A stretch of DNA of 64,000 nucleotides. Source: Sycon ciliatum. Taxonomy: Eukaryota; Porifera; Calcarea; Leucosolenida; Sycettidae. The DNA is taken from positions 22,527,921 to 22,591,920 of the forward strand of contig NC_088645.1 in NCBI RefSeq assembly GCF_964019385.1, in the 5' to 3' direction. This document shows, piece after piece, positions 22,718-41,130 of the stretch. The position numbers were made by a program, and so were the translations under genes. The notes under the pieces were generated by a model. It did no database searches, was not told the DNA's origin, and saw nothing but the letters and a program-made list of their open reading frames with translations. Numbering within the stretch: the stretch's first letter is position 1; each line of letters starts with the position of its first letter.

Positions 22718-22903
22718 ATCGCTTCTCGGCCTTTTGGCTAAGATCAAGTGTAGTATCTGTTCTTATCAGTTTGATCGCTGATATGTTGACTATATGTCAA
22801 CATTCGATCAAATGTATTTTTGCTCCTTGGAGAGTGGCTCGAAGCTTGCTTCACCCTCTCCACGGATCACCCTGGTATTGCAGTTCTTCCAGGTGTGGTC
22901 CAT
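22718..22903 (+). ncRNA. U2: U2 spliceosomal snRNA gene, copy 2
   Basis: Starts ATCGCTTCTCGGCCTTTT at 22718. The first ~55 nt match the metazoan U2 consensus, with GTAGTA for branch-point pairing. In stem II the usual AU-rich arms are replaced by GATCG and CGATC, so pairing is kept by compensatory change. An Sm-type TATTTTTG follows, then stem III and stem-loop IV with the normal ATTGCAG. About 30 nt downstream (CCATYTCCCTTCTRGGGATT...) are conserved with copy 1 and may include the 3'-end-forming box. The two genes are about 3 kb apart with their 5' ends facing each other. The exact 3' end is uncertain by a few bases. Confidence 0.95.
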
Positions 22904-22925
22904 TTCCCTTCTGGGGATTATAATA

Positions 22926-24994
22926 AGAAATGAAAGGTGTTTGAAGTAAAATATCCACCTTGTATTGAATGAAGTTTCTATGCGATACTCATTGCAACAA
23001 GAACTCAACTTTCTAACATTATCACTTTTTAATAGTAGGGCAATTTTTTAAATTCACTTTGTTACGATGATAGCGCAATGAAGTACATGATTGTATGTTC
23101 CTGCCACTGCACTCTGCACACTACTGCATGCTCAATGAAACCCGATCAAGTGAGTGAATGCCACGTAGGATGCTGTGCAGCCCTCGACCTGCGAACACTG
23201 GCCCGGGATGGTGAACTGACGCAGAGCGCAAACTTGACTCAACGTGATCGGATTTCATTGAGCAGCACTGTAAAGAGACCATACCATAACCACAGATATG
23301 TATTCTTGCTGAGAGAGTTTGTTTTCCTGGAGATTGATATGGGGGGTTACACCATGCACATCACAGTCACTCGATATTGATATCGGTACACCATGCACGC
23401 CACAGCCACATGCGCAGGCTAGGACTCTGAAGCCAAGCTGACGAGTGATGCATTGAAGCAACTGGCACCATCATCAGGCACGACGACGCATTAACGCTCA
23501 CCTACTCAAGCATCCGCAATGCCCTCACATACCCATTTGGCCCCCAGCACGCTGTCAATGAAGTTCATCACAAAGTACCAATTAGGCTCCAAAACAAAAT
23601 TGGCTTACTCATTTCGTCGGTAGCGCTAGAAAATAGTCACAAACGCTACCAATTGGAACATGTAAGTACAATTCTACCGTGACATCATAGAAAAATAAAT
23701 TTTAAAAGAAATAATTCGTAACAAGTTGCTAAATGTACTGCCATGGCGTAGATGCACTGCTAAAAACGTAAACACCTGGCGAAAGTGGAATCCAGAAGCG
23801 ACTCGTGAACAACCCAGACGTAATACAACAAGGGTGGAAAAATCACCGGCAGAACACCGCAGAAAAAAGGAAGACGTTTGGCCCGAAAATCAAACCGGGG
23901 CTGTCACACTGCTACACATGACGAAAATAATAAACCCTGGCATGCTTACGCACGTACGTACGTGGACACTGTTCCGTGAATTTCCGCTTTCGGAGATATA
24001 CACTCCTGCTACGGACAATGTGAAGTAAAATAGGCGGCGGATGTGCACAAGAGACTTCCGCTGAGGAAATAAAGACAGTATTGTCAGTGCATAGCGCTAT
24101 GGCAAGTCTGCTGCAATGCAATGGTGGAACAACAGGATAGTTTCAAATATAACGAAAAGTGGCAAGCATCCTGCGGAAAATTGTCGCTCCGTAAAAATTC
24201 GTCCGGCATGGTTGTCGGCGACCAGACTAACTCAATGTAGAGAGCAGTACCACTTGGGTGTGGTAGGCAAGACTTGAGTAGATCGGACGGTGCCACACGG
24301 CGACAAAGCGCCCTTCCCAGGCAGCAATGATAGAGGTGAGAATGTGCATGTCCTCAAATATTTATATACAAAGAACGTTTGGTTGTGGCTGCGCTGCGGC
24401 TCACGTCGCGGGGTTTCCGGAACATGACGTACATCTCGAGCTAGGTGCGCCACACGCATGGTCGCTGCAAGAAGAGAGTGGAAGAAAAGACAAAGAGCAT
24501 GTGTGTTGGAGCCCCGGAGAGTTTGCAAAAACTCACACAAGCATCCAGGCGGGCTTACTTTCCTCTCAAAGCTTAATACCCTCCAGGAATACTGGATCAC
24601 ATAAAAAGACACGGCTCTTGTAAAAGGGAAAGTTAGACTGATTTGAACGCATTCAAAAGTCCACCACCACCTCATGTCAGGGTTCAACGTGACATGAAAT
24701 GAAAATCTAATGCAAGCGTTTCGAATCCGATGAAGAGATGGACTGGATATTAGTCCCCGGTGAATTAATAGGAAATACAGATAAACTATAGCCAAGACAG
24801 TCTTAGATCAGGTCCTAGGCTGCATGGATGCAATGGGCGAATATATGCAGCATTGAACTTGGATACTGAGTACTTTATGACGGCTTATTATCTTGTCACT
24901 CATATCTCGTACCCGTGTGTGTCCTTTCACACTGTTTACATAATGCAGTATGCCAGTATCACTTACCATGTATGGCAGTATTCCCTGTTCAGAA
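22926..24994. other. Unannotated spacer downstream of uridine phosphorylase
   Basis: No gene recognised on either strand. It includes the 3' flank of the uridine phosphorylase gene; no convincing AATAAA could be assigned. Confidence 0.35.
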
Positions 24995-33549
<8,555 letters not shown>

Positions 33550-33551
33550 TA

Positions 33552-34093
33552 CCGTATTTTCCGGGGTATAAGCCGCACCGGGGTATAAGCCGCACCCCCC
33601 TTTTTGAGGCAAAACATTGACTAAAAGTTGGTATTCGGAGTATAAGCCGCACCCACAAACCAAGATTTTTCACACTCATTGACAAATGGCCGTTCTACAA
33701 ATTTATTATGGTTATGGAGCTAATTACCATGTTAGATCAGATTATGAAGTGTTAGTGCACCACAGGTTGCTGCAGAGATGTTGGTGTATTGCTGTGTTGA
33801 CTACAGATCACTCCATGTCATCTGCACTATCTTCAGTCTCTTGCAGTACGCAAAATAGAGTCCCCGTATACGCGTACCGTGTGGTGTAGCCCGCGCACTA
33901 AAACTAGTAAAAGTGCCGGGATAGCAACACAGGCCCGAAGCTGAGTCGAATGACATGTCACATGACGTCAGCATGCATACTGATGTATGCTAAGCATTCA
34001 TTCGCGCAAGCATATTCGGTGTATAAGCCGCAGGGGCGATTTTGGTCCGATTTTTAGCGAAAAAAAGTGCGGCTTATACCCCGGAAAATACGG
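33552..34093. mobile_element. TA-flanked MITE (TIR CCGTATTTTCCGGGGTATAA)
   Basis: Inverted ends CCGTATTTTCCGGGGTATAA and TTATACCCCGGAAAATACGG between TA dinucleotides (33550-33551, 34094-34095). Subterminal GTATAAGCCGCACC is repeated four times. Such CCGTATTTTCCGG ends occur in mariner-type MITEs of many animals (family knowledge). Confidence 0.9.
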
Positions 34094-34306
34094 TAATTAC
34101 TTTCAAACAAACAAAATGCTGGAGCATCTCCTCACAGTAACGACTCTGGTGCTGTACAGACTTTCACAAGCTGGTGCAGAGCGCCATACCAGTTGGAGTG
34201 CGCCACACTTGACAACATGTTACCACACAGCACTCGCGTCAACAGATGTACAAGTGGAATAAAATAATAATGAAAATGATTACCAGACCAATGACGTAGT
34301 ACTGTA

Positions 34307-34595
34307 TATGAAGGGCTCCAATTCAAAACGAGATAAATCCATTTTGTGGAAATTTCAGGAAGTGCATTTTTCATTTTTTTTTTCTTTTTCGGTCTGCACC
34401 GCAGAATCAGTGACTTCTATCGCATTTTGCAGAAGAACACAAACTTCAGGCATTATTTTGACTGGGAGATATCGCGTTTTGACCCGTAACACCGACACAC
34501 AGACATCCGTGGGTGAAAAAAGAATTCTTTCGTGACAAAAAAACGCAAAAGCTCCGGTTTGGTCTTTATCGCGTTTTGAATTGGAGCCCTTCATA
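34307..34595. mobile_element. TA-flanked MITE (TIR TATGAAGGGCTCCAATTCAA)
   Basis: Inverted ends TATGAAGGGCTCCAATTCAA and TTGAATTGGAGCCCTTCATA, flanked by TA. No coding capacity; 22 bp from the next mini-element. Confidence 0.88.
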
Positions 34596-34616
34596 TAGTC
34601 AGTGGGCACTGGGCAG

Positions 34617-34657
34617 CAGGGAGTCATACCCAAACCAGGTTTGGGTACGACTCCCTG
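34617..34657. mobile_element. 41-bp hAT-type palindromic mini-element
   Basis: CAGGGAGTCATACCCAAACC and its near-perfect reverse complement with a single central base; flanks CTGGGCAG and GTGAGCAG (6 of 8 match) are a decayed 8-bp duplication. Shares the 9-10 outer bases, but not the inner arm, with 17989-18025. Confidence 0.7.
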
Positions 34658-35866
34658 GTGAGCAGAGGACACACTTTGAAATGCAGCTGGCCACACAAGC
34701 CCAGTTATTCGACTCATGCACTGCTGAGTCGCGAACGATCGTGCTGTGCGTTCAACAACACGCTTTAGCAAAACATTTCATTATCCCAGAAATCTGGAAA
34801 CAAATCTCGCAAGAAAGACTCCTAGATCCTGCGCTCCGTCACATAGATATGTGCATTTTGCACACCTCTGGACAACACCCGGGGCATGATCTATACGTGA
34901 GAGCGCTATCTGGTTTTCCTGTTCTCTCTCCCTAGCTCTCCTCTGTCACAGCAAGAAATAAAACTTCACAAAAATGCATTTTGTTGTAGTCTGAAAAGAA
35001 GTTGTCAGCATGAAGACAGAATAAACGACTAGCGTTTGGGTCAAGGGAAGACTACGGGGAGGTCAAGGGAGGACTACAGCGACACCATCGACACGATCAT
35101 CACGCGCTGCATTTGGCATCTTTCGCAGCAATAGAGGCATGCACACGTGGGTACACACAAACGCGCAGGATACACCCACAAAATAGCATCCGAAACAACG
35201 TGATCCCACTCACCGACTAGTGCTGGTACGGATGACTCCTGTTCACTGACACTGCACTGGCTCTCCGCGAGTAAGACTGACACTGCACTACGTACTGCAA
35301 CCACCTCCCTGGTCAAGAACAGATTGTTTTCTGTCTTCTGGCAAAGAAAGCTGCTGTCCTCTTCTGAGTTTGTTCAACACCATCACTCGCACCATGTACC
35401 AGTGACTTGCCATCATCAAGTCCTGCAACCAGCTGATTTCTGTGTAGTGACGCTGTACGCTGTCACGATCGTGGTACCATGCATGGTACGAACAGTTTAG
35501 TTTCCAAACTTTTGAAATTATTTTCAAAAACATGTCACGGGCAGGGAGCCCTACACGTACCCTGCACGCGTGTAGCTGCTCCCTTGTCACGGGCATGCGA
35601 TCATGCATGCCGCATATCACCACAACAACCACAAAAAAATATTTGCGTCGTCCTGAATACCCGACTTTTCCCAGAATGCGCGACATGTACGACATCCAGC
35701 TAGATATAGATAGAGCTAGAGGCAGAGTATTATTATTATGTACCGTGGTACTACATGAATTGTACTAGTAGTACATGAAAACCGCTACATCTACATGTAC
35801 ATGAAAACCGAGGGGACGGTTTCAAAATAATAGGACACAGGTTGCAAACCGGAACGGACGTAGACA
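34658..35866. other. Unannotated spacer
   Basis: No gene recognised. Contains CATG-rich and TACATG-rich short runs. Confidence 0.35.
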
Positions 35867-36018
35867 ATCATAGAGGTCTGGCAGGACTTTACGGCTGAAT
35901 CAAGGCCGAGTGCGTACGGCCAAGGGCGCAGGCCAAGGCGCGTAGCGCCGAGGCCTGCGCCCGCGGCCGTACGCACGAGGCCTTGATGAAGGCGAAAAGT
36001 CCTGCCAGGCTCTATGAT
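35867..36018. repeat. Modular palindrome with AAGG/CGAGG spacers
   Basis: About 150 bp that folds back on itself: ATCATAGAG, CTGGCAGGACTTT, TCAAGGC, TGCGTACGGCC and GCGCAGGCC modules each have an inverted partner. Between modules lie short unpaired AAGG or CGAGG units in the same orientation on both arms. The centre reads AAGGCGCGTAGCGCCGAGG. The palindrome at 41128-41308 has the same architecture and centre with different arms. Confidence 0.8.
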
Positions 36019-36636
36019 GGTGTTTCAGGTTTTGTCTTTCGCTTTTCTGGTATAAAAGCAAGACACGTATAGGGGTGGTGGTCGGGGACGTGGTGGATTC
36101 AGCTTGTGAGTTTCAGCTCCTTCAGCTTGTGAGTTTCAGGTCCGTCTGCTTCTCATGGATGGGATGATCGGGTCCATGATCTTTCGCTTCCTCAAAATTA
36201 TCAGAAAAGTTCGGCAACTCGTCAACTCCTTTTTTGGTACCAGTACATGTAGAACAGAAGTGGAAAACTGATCGCGATGTTTGCCACTTATTTCAGCTTG
36301 GTTCTTAGCAGATAGATGGGTGCATGCTCTTTCGCTTATTCACAACTATCGTAAAATTTCATCTCCACTCACGACAACAAGAACTTGAGTTGAAAACTGA
36401 CCACGATGTGTAGACACTTTTCATGTTGCCGTTTTCGGACAGGCTGTTTCCAGGTACCAGAGCATGTTCACAGTCGAATGTGAGGTGCGAACTGAGCTGA
36501 CAACGAAAAACTGCCACAGACCCCTGCAGAGCTAGGCTGACAGAGTACGGGGTGCCATTGACGACGGGCTTTATTGCTACCGTATTTTTCCGTATCCATT
36601 GACCACGGGCTTTATCGGCTCATCAAGGCCACCGCG

Positions 36637-37539
36637 TGTTATACGCACACCCATATTTGGATCCCGACCCCGGCACATTCCATTACCCCCTACCCCTACC
36701 CTTGCATGCAGTAATTCATACGCACTCCACTACCCCCTACCCCTACCCCTGCATGCTGTAGTTCATACGCACTCCATTACCCCCTACCCCTAGCCCTGCA
36801 TGCAGTAATTCGTACACATTCCATTACCCCCTACCCCTGCATGCAGTAGTTCATACGCACTCCATTACCCCCTACCCCTAGCCCTGCATGCAGTAATTCG
36901 TACACATTCCATTACCCCCTACCCCTGCATGCAGTAATTCGTACACATTCCATTACCCCCTACCCCTGCATGCAGTAGTTCGTACACATTCCATTATCCC
37001 CTACCCCTAGCCTTGCATGCAGTAGTTCGTACACATTCCATTACCCCCTACCCCTGGCCCTGCATGCATTAGTTTGTACACACTTCATAACCATATTTGA
37101 CCCATTATCCCCTACCCCTATCCCTAGCCTTGCATGCAGTAGTTCGTACGTACACACTTATAACCATATTTGACCCATTTCCCCGCTGCCCCTGCATGTT
37201 ATAATTAATACCGTATACATTTGTAGCCCGTTTTCCCTCCTTCTGCCCCTGCACATAAAACCCACCGTACATTTGATCTAATTACATCCCTTTATAGTGT
37301 ACATAGTCGGGCTATACACATAATATACGCGCCCAGCTAAATGGGCGCGCTCATGCATTGTACCGTACATTCTATTCTAGTTCACTCTAAGATAACCAAA
37401 CTTCGATAATCTAGTCAGAAGAAGAATCCACTCCCTAATGTTGATGTCGAATAATTCTGTCCTCGTCGTGAGATAATATATACTTTACCAACTCTCGTAA
37501 ACGGGTATCTCTGATTGTCTGGTGTGCGAATTGACAACA
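36637..37539 (+). repeat. 5' LTR (903 bp)
   Basis: Starts TGTTATACGC and ends ATTGACAACA. U3 holds about ten copies of a 40-48-bp unit containing CCCCCTACCCCTGCATGCAG (36665-37170). A TTTATAG box (about 37291) and a perfect hairpin GCGCCCA/TGGGCGC (37329-37348) lie near the presumed transcription start. Identical to the 3' LTR except for one C near 37430. Confidence 0.97.
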
Positions 37540-37540
37540 T

Positions 37541-37584
37541 TGGCGCCCAACGTGGGGCTCGAACCCACGACCCTGAGATTAAGA
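37541..37584 (+). other. Extended tRNA-Lys-derived sequence after the 5' LTR
   Basis: 44 nt that are the exact complement of the 3' end of the tRNA-Lys(CTT) genes at 29267 and 30165, plus TGG for the non-templated CCA. The match runs to the anticodon loop (…GATTAAGA) and then jumps into LTR sequence. A normal primer-binding site is 11-18 nt. Confidence 0.93.
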
Positions 37585-37585
37585 T

Positions 37586-37846
37586 TAATTACATCCCTTT
37601 ATAGTGTACATAGTCGGGCTATACACATAATATACGCGCCCAGCTAAATGGGCGCGCTCATGCATTGTACCGTACATTCTATTCTAGTTCACTCTAAGAT
37701 AACCAAACTTCGATAATCTAGTCAGAAGAAGAATCCACTCCCTAATGTTGATGTCGAATAATTCTGTCCTCGTCGTGAGATAATATATACTTTACCAACT
37801 CTCGTAAACGGGTATCTCTGATTGTCTGGTGTGCGAATTGACAACA
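37586..37846 (+). repeat. Second, partial LTR copy (3' 261 bp)
   Basis: Repeats 37279-37539 exactly, from TAATTACATCCC through the TTTATAG box to the LTR end ACAACA. Together with the tRNA copy it forms an extra LTR-tRNA unit at the 5' end that the 3' end lacks. Confidence 0.95.
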
Positions 37847-37847
37847 T

Positions 37848-37858
37848 TGGCGCCCAAC
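37848..37858 (+). promoter_or_regulatory. Primer-binding site for tRNA-Lys
   Basis: TGGCGCCCAAC, one base after the partial LTR end, complements the 3' terminal 11 nt of mature tRNA-Lys. Beyond that the internal sequence no longer matches the tRNA, so this is the element's normal short PBS. Confidence 0.85.
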
Positions 37859-38167
37859 TTTGGCTCTAATTACCCACTCCCTCCGCTCTACCGACTACCA
37901 ACGACTCTGTAATGAATATTCCCGGTGCCTTTCACTTCCCCGCGTGAGTAACTTCGATAAGCTTGTGTATCATATTAGTCATAAGTGCTTCTGCCTACCG
38001 TTGTGTTCTTGTTCGTTTTCCTTTTGTGTTAATTGGTGTCCTTTTGTGGTGTTTCGGGTGCATCAGACTTATCAGCCTTACTGTCTAGTGTAGCATACAT
38101 AGTACGAACCTGTTCGGTCTTCCATATTTGATCTTGAAAAAAAAAACAAAAACAAAAACTATTCAAT

Positions 38168-39844
38168 ATGTCAAGTCAATCTTCTTGGATAATGCCCCGT
38201 CCATTCTCAGGCAAAGAGAACGAGGATTTCGAAGCATTCTTATTAGATTTTGATAATGCTTGTGATGCCAATGGTTGGGATGATACTACCGTTCTGGCTC
38301 GGCCTGTCCGTCCAGCCCCCATAAGAACCCGAGGGGAAGCATCTGGTTCACACTATACGGTTACACCATCTCCTGTTACTTCTACCCCGGCCCCACCTAA
38401 AGAGGCTACATTTTATACTCGGTACTCTGAAGCTTGTTCGGACGGTCCTTACGCACCTGACGATATTCCAACACCAAAGATTCATTATGCTGATGATACA
38501 AAGTCCAAGTCTAGTGCCAGTAGTAGTAAACCAGATGCCTCCCTCCCCACTAAAGACTATCAGTGTCCGGGTCCCCTTGGTCGTGGTTCAGATGTTGGGA
38601 CTCCCGTTACTCATAACCCCTTTCTGACTGCTCTGGAGGCGAAGGAAGAAGATGCTGCACGCAAACTTCACTGCAAACTTGTATTGTTAAAGAGGTCACT
38701 TCGTGACAGTGCTGCACGTTTTCTATTAAGTTTAACAGTGGTAGAATGTGGGCAGTATGACACCCTTCGCAAAATCCTTACTGAGCGATACATGCCAGTC
38801 GAAGCCCAGTACGTCCGTAGAACCCAGCTACGTACGAAACGCCGCCAACATGGGGAATCGTTGTCGACTTTAGCCGACGACATTCGTCTGTTGACAGCCC
38901 GGGCTTATCCCAGAGCAGGAGTACTAGAGAGGGATGATTATGCCATGGAATCTTTCATTCAGGCTTTGGGCGAGTCATTGCGTGCAAGGGTTAGGGACAG
39001 CCAACCTGAAACCATGCAGGATGCACTGCGTAGGGCTCTGTATTTGGAAGCACATTCATTTGCTGATGCCTCTGCCAGACATGAGCGTAATCATAGTCAT
39101 GATCCGTACAGTGCAGCTGTGTCTTCTGTACGAGATGAGCGTCCCCCTGGGTCTGGTTCAAAGGGTAATAGTAGTACCTCCCGTGCACAGCAGTACAATA
39201 ATGAACCTGATACGCTCACCCGTCTCTGTTTGGCAGTAGAGAAACTAGAGACTCGCCTGTCTGCCCCTGTTAGCACTTTTAATGGTGATCCCCATAAAGG
39301 CCGTAAACCCCAGTACGATTCTTCCCATAATGAACCTACCTCTAATTCTGCTCGCTCTTATGGCACAGGCCCTTCCCGTGGCTCAGTCCAGGGCCCACCT
39401 TCTTTTGAGTCTGGTTACCAGACCTCCCATCATGATAATTATGCTAGGCGTTATGACCCTCCCCGTGGCTCAGTCCAGGGCCCACCTTCCTTTGAGTCTG
39501 GTTATCAGCCCCCCTATCACGATAATTATGCTAGGCGTTATGACCCTCCTCGTGGCTCAGTCCCGGGTCCACCTTCTTTTGAGTCGGGTTATCACGATCA
39601 CCCTATGCCACATGGTCCTCCCCGTAATTTTGATCATGATGCATCCTATGCTGCTCGTCCCGATCAAGGGATGGCTTATGGTCCCCCTCCACCCCGTAGT
39701 AAACAAGGTTCCGGGTATGGTCCTCCTCGTCATGGTCCCCGTCCACATAACAGTCGAGTTGAGTTTAGGGACAACAGGAATGGTTATCGTCCTCCTGGCC
39801 CATCTTCCCACCCCACCCGTTTCCATAATAGCCATTTAAACTAG
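38168..39844 (+). CDS. gag: Gag polyprotein of the Ty3/gypsy element
   Basis: 558 codons from the ATG at 38168. The N-terminal third is low-complexity linker. Residues ~155-310 are a capsid-like helical region (e.g. LRDSAARFLLSL, YDTLRKILTERYMP, QHGESLSTLADDIRLL), as in other Ty3/gypsy Gags that self-assemble around the RNA. There is no CCHC zinc knuckle. Instead residues ~400-480 hold three tandem ~24-residue units (GSVQGPPSFESGYQ…HDNYARRYDPPR), followed by a Gly-Pro-Pro/Arg/Tyr-rich tail of low complexity. This tail probably takes over RNA binding (inference). The frame ends in UAG directly after a slippery heptamer, so Pol is made as a -1 fusion. Confidence 0.92.
   Translation: MSSQSSWIMPRPFSGKENEDFEAFLLDFDNACDANGWDDTTVLARPVRPAPIRTRGEASGSHYTVTPSPVTSTPAPPKEATFYTRYSEACSDGPYAPDDIPTPKIHYADDTKSKSSASSSKPDASLPTKDYQCPGPLGRGSDVGTPVTHNPFLTALEAKEEDAARKLHCKLVLLKRSLRDSAARFLLSLTVVECGQYDTLRKILTERYMPVEAQYVRRTQLRTKRRQHGESLSTLADDIRLLTARAYPRAGVLERDDYAMESFIQALGESLRARVRDSQPETMQDALRRALYLEAHSFADASARHERNHSHDPYSAAVSSVRDERPPGSGSKGNSSTSRAQQYNNEPDTLTRLCLAVEKLETRLSAPVSTFNGDPHKGRKPQYDSSHNEPTSNSARSYGTGPSRGSVQGPPSFESGYQTSHHDNYARRYDPPRGSVQGPPSFESGYQPPYHDNYARRYDPPRGSVPGPPSFESGYHDHPMPHGPPRNFDHDASYAARPDQGMAYGPPPPRSKQGSGYGPPRHGPRPHNSRVEFRDNRNGYRPPGPSSHPTRFHNSHLN
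39835..39841 (+). promoter_or_regulatory. -1 ribosomal frameshift slippery heptamer T_TTA_AAC
   Basis: In gag frame the bases read cat-tta-aac-tag, so T_TTA_AAC is in exact register and the stop follows at once. Slipping by -1 enters the pol frame, which is open from there and closed (TAA, TAG) just upstream. A possible 6-bp stem AGTTAC/GTAACT (39843-39848 with 39875-39880) lies downstream; its spacing is shorter than usual. Confidence 0.88.
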
Positions 39845-41130
39845 TTACTGAGGCAGATTCTTCAAAGCTTGTCCGTAACTGTGATTATTCTACTCCATTT
39901 GAAGTTCCTGCCGATGACTCCGCTACACATAAGTATTCTAGTAATGAAAGCTTGTCAGTTTTCCCATCTGATAAGGATTCTAATTGTTCCAATAATTTTC
40001 AAAGTAAGGCTGATGGTTTGTTGCAGTCCGCTGTGCCCTTGAGTGATGCTGATTTTCATTCTGGGTATGACGAGGACTCACCTGTTGGTTATGAAGTGCT
40101 TGTGGATGAATCTCCGCGGGAAGCCCTTTATTCTAAGTATTTAGAGTGTTGTGATGATGACTTGGAGGCACATGTCCCCCTTTTGCATGATGTTGAAGAA
40201 GATGAGGATGAACCCCTTCTTTCAGTTGTGCCTCCACGTCCTGTTTACAACACACCCCAGAATAGTCTTAATGCCCTACAGATGTTGATGGATGAAAATA
40301 CGGATGTAACACCCGTTTTGCCGCTCGACTCCGCTGTTCAATTATTCATGGCCGAGAATTTAGACGAAACGCCTGTTTTGCCTTTCTGGTCTCCGGTCCA
40401 AGTAATGATGGAAAGCAATTTTGATACCACGCCCGTGTTACTTGCTGAAAAAGCTGGTTTTCACGATGACTTATCTGACGATGAGGAATACCTCGACTTG
40501 ACCATCCCTAATGTTTCTGCACGCTCTAACGGATTTTACGTATCCGGTACTTTTGAGTTCTCCAATACAGCTGATAATTCAATTACCCCTGTTCACATAC
40601 GCCGTATTCTAATTGATACGGGTGCCGCTGTTTCCCTAGTTAGCGAAAGTGTCCTTAAGCAGTCTGATGTTTTTCCGGATTACCACAGTGTTGAAGATTT
40701 ATTAGGTGTAAGGCGTCTATATTCTGCAGAGGGCCGCCCCATGGAATTTTCGGGAGCCGTTACCTTTTCATTGCAGCTAGACCAGACCAGCACCCCCTTG
40801 GAATTTTCAGCCATTGTAGTCCCTCATTTACATGAAGACTTCTTATTAGGTGCAGACGTTCTAGTTAAATATGGCATAATTTTGAACATGAGTAATTGTA
40901 CGTTGAGCTGGAGTGGAAGTTCGACTCCTCTAGTACCGTACATCCCCCGTAGAACTGTAGAGCCGCGGTCTCCAGTTCAGGACACTGCTGACACTTTGCA
41001 TGAGCTGGTGCATTTCCCCCGCAGAACTGTGGAGCCACAGTCTCCAGTTCAAGGTAGCGATGTAATTTTGAATGAGCTTGTGAGCATCCCAGCTCGTTCA
41101 GAAGTAATTGCCATAGGCAGAAATACATAA
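39841..41130 (+). CDS. pol: Pol part 1: linker and aspartic protease
   Basis: This frame has no ATG at its start and is entered by -1 frameshifting. It encodes ~200 residues of acidic linker with three repeats of a DETPVLP/DVTPVLP type (Met-Glu/Asp-Asn… units), then a retropepsin-like protease: IDTGAAVSLVS (catalytic Asp at 40615-40617) and the flap/α region ending LLGADVLVKYG. After two short FPRRTVEP(R/Q)SPVQ repeats the frame is broken by the insert that starts near 41119, and a stop follows at 41128-41130. In an intact element this would run directly into the RT part. Confidence 0.88.
   Translation, partial: LVTEADSSKLVRNCDYSTPFEVPADDSATHKYSSNESLSVFPSDKDSNCSNNFQSKADGLLQSAVPLSDADFHSGYDEDSPVGYEVLVDESPREALYSKYLECCDDDLEAHVPLLHDVEEDEDEPLLSVVPPRPVYNTPQNSLNALQMLMDENTDVTPVLPLDSAVQLFMAENLDETPVLPFWSPVQVMMESNFDTTPVLLAEKAGFHDDLSDDEEYLDLTIPNVSARSNGFYVSGTFEFSNTADNSITPVHIRRILIDTGAAVSLVSESVLKQSDVFPDYHSVEDLLGVRRLYSAEGRPMEFSGAVTFSLQLDQTSTPLEFSAIVVPHLHEDFLLGADVLVKYGIILNMSNCTLSWSGSSTPLVPYIPRRTVEPRSPVQDTADTLHELVHFPRRTVEPQSPVQGSDVILNELVSIPARSEVIAIGRNT

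Noticed and set aside
36660..37180. Telomere-like CCCTA repeats
   Set aside because: CCCCCTACCCCTA strings are part of a 40-48-bp unit inside the LTR U3 and not a short telomeric array.
37541..37584. A third tRNA-Lys gene (antisense)
   Set aside because: Only the 3' 41 nt plus the CCA complement are present, which shows it was copied from a mature tRNA and is not a gene.
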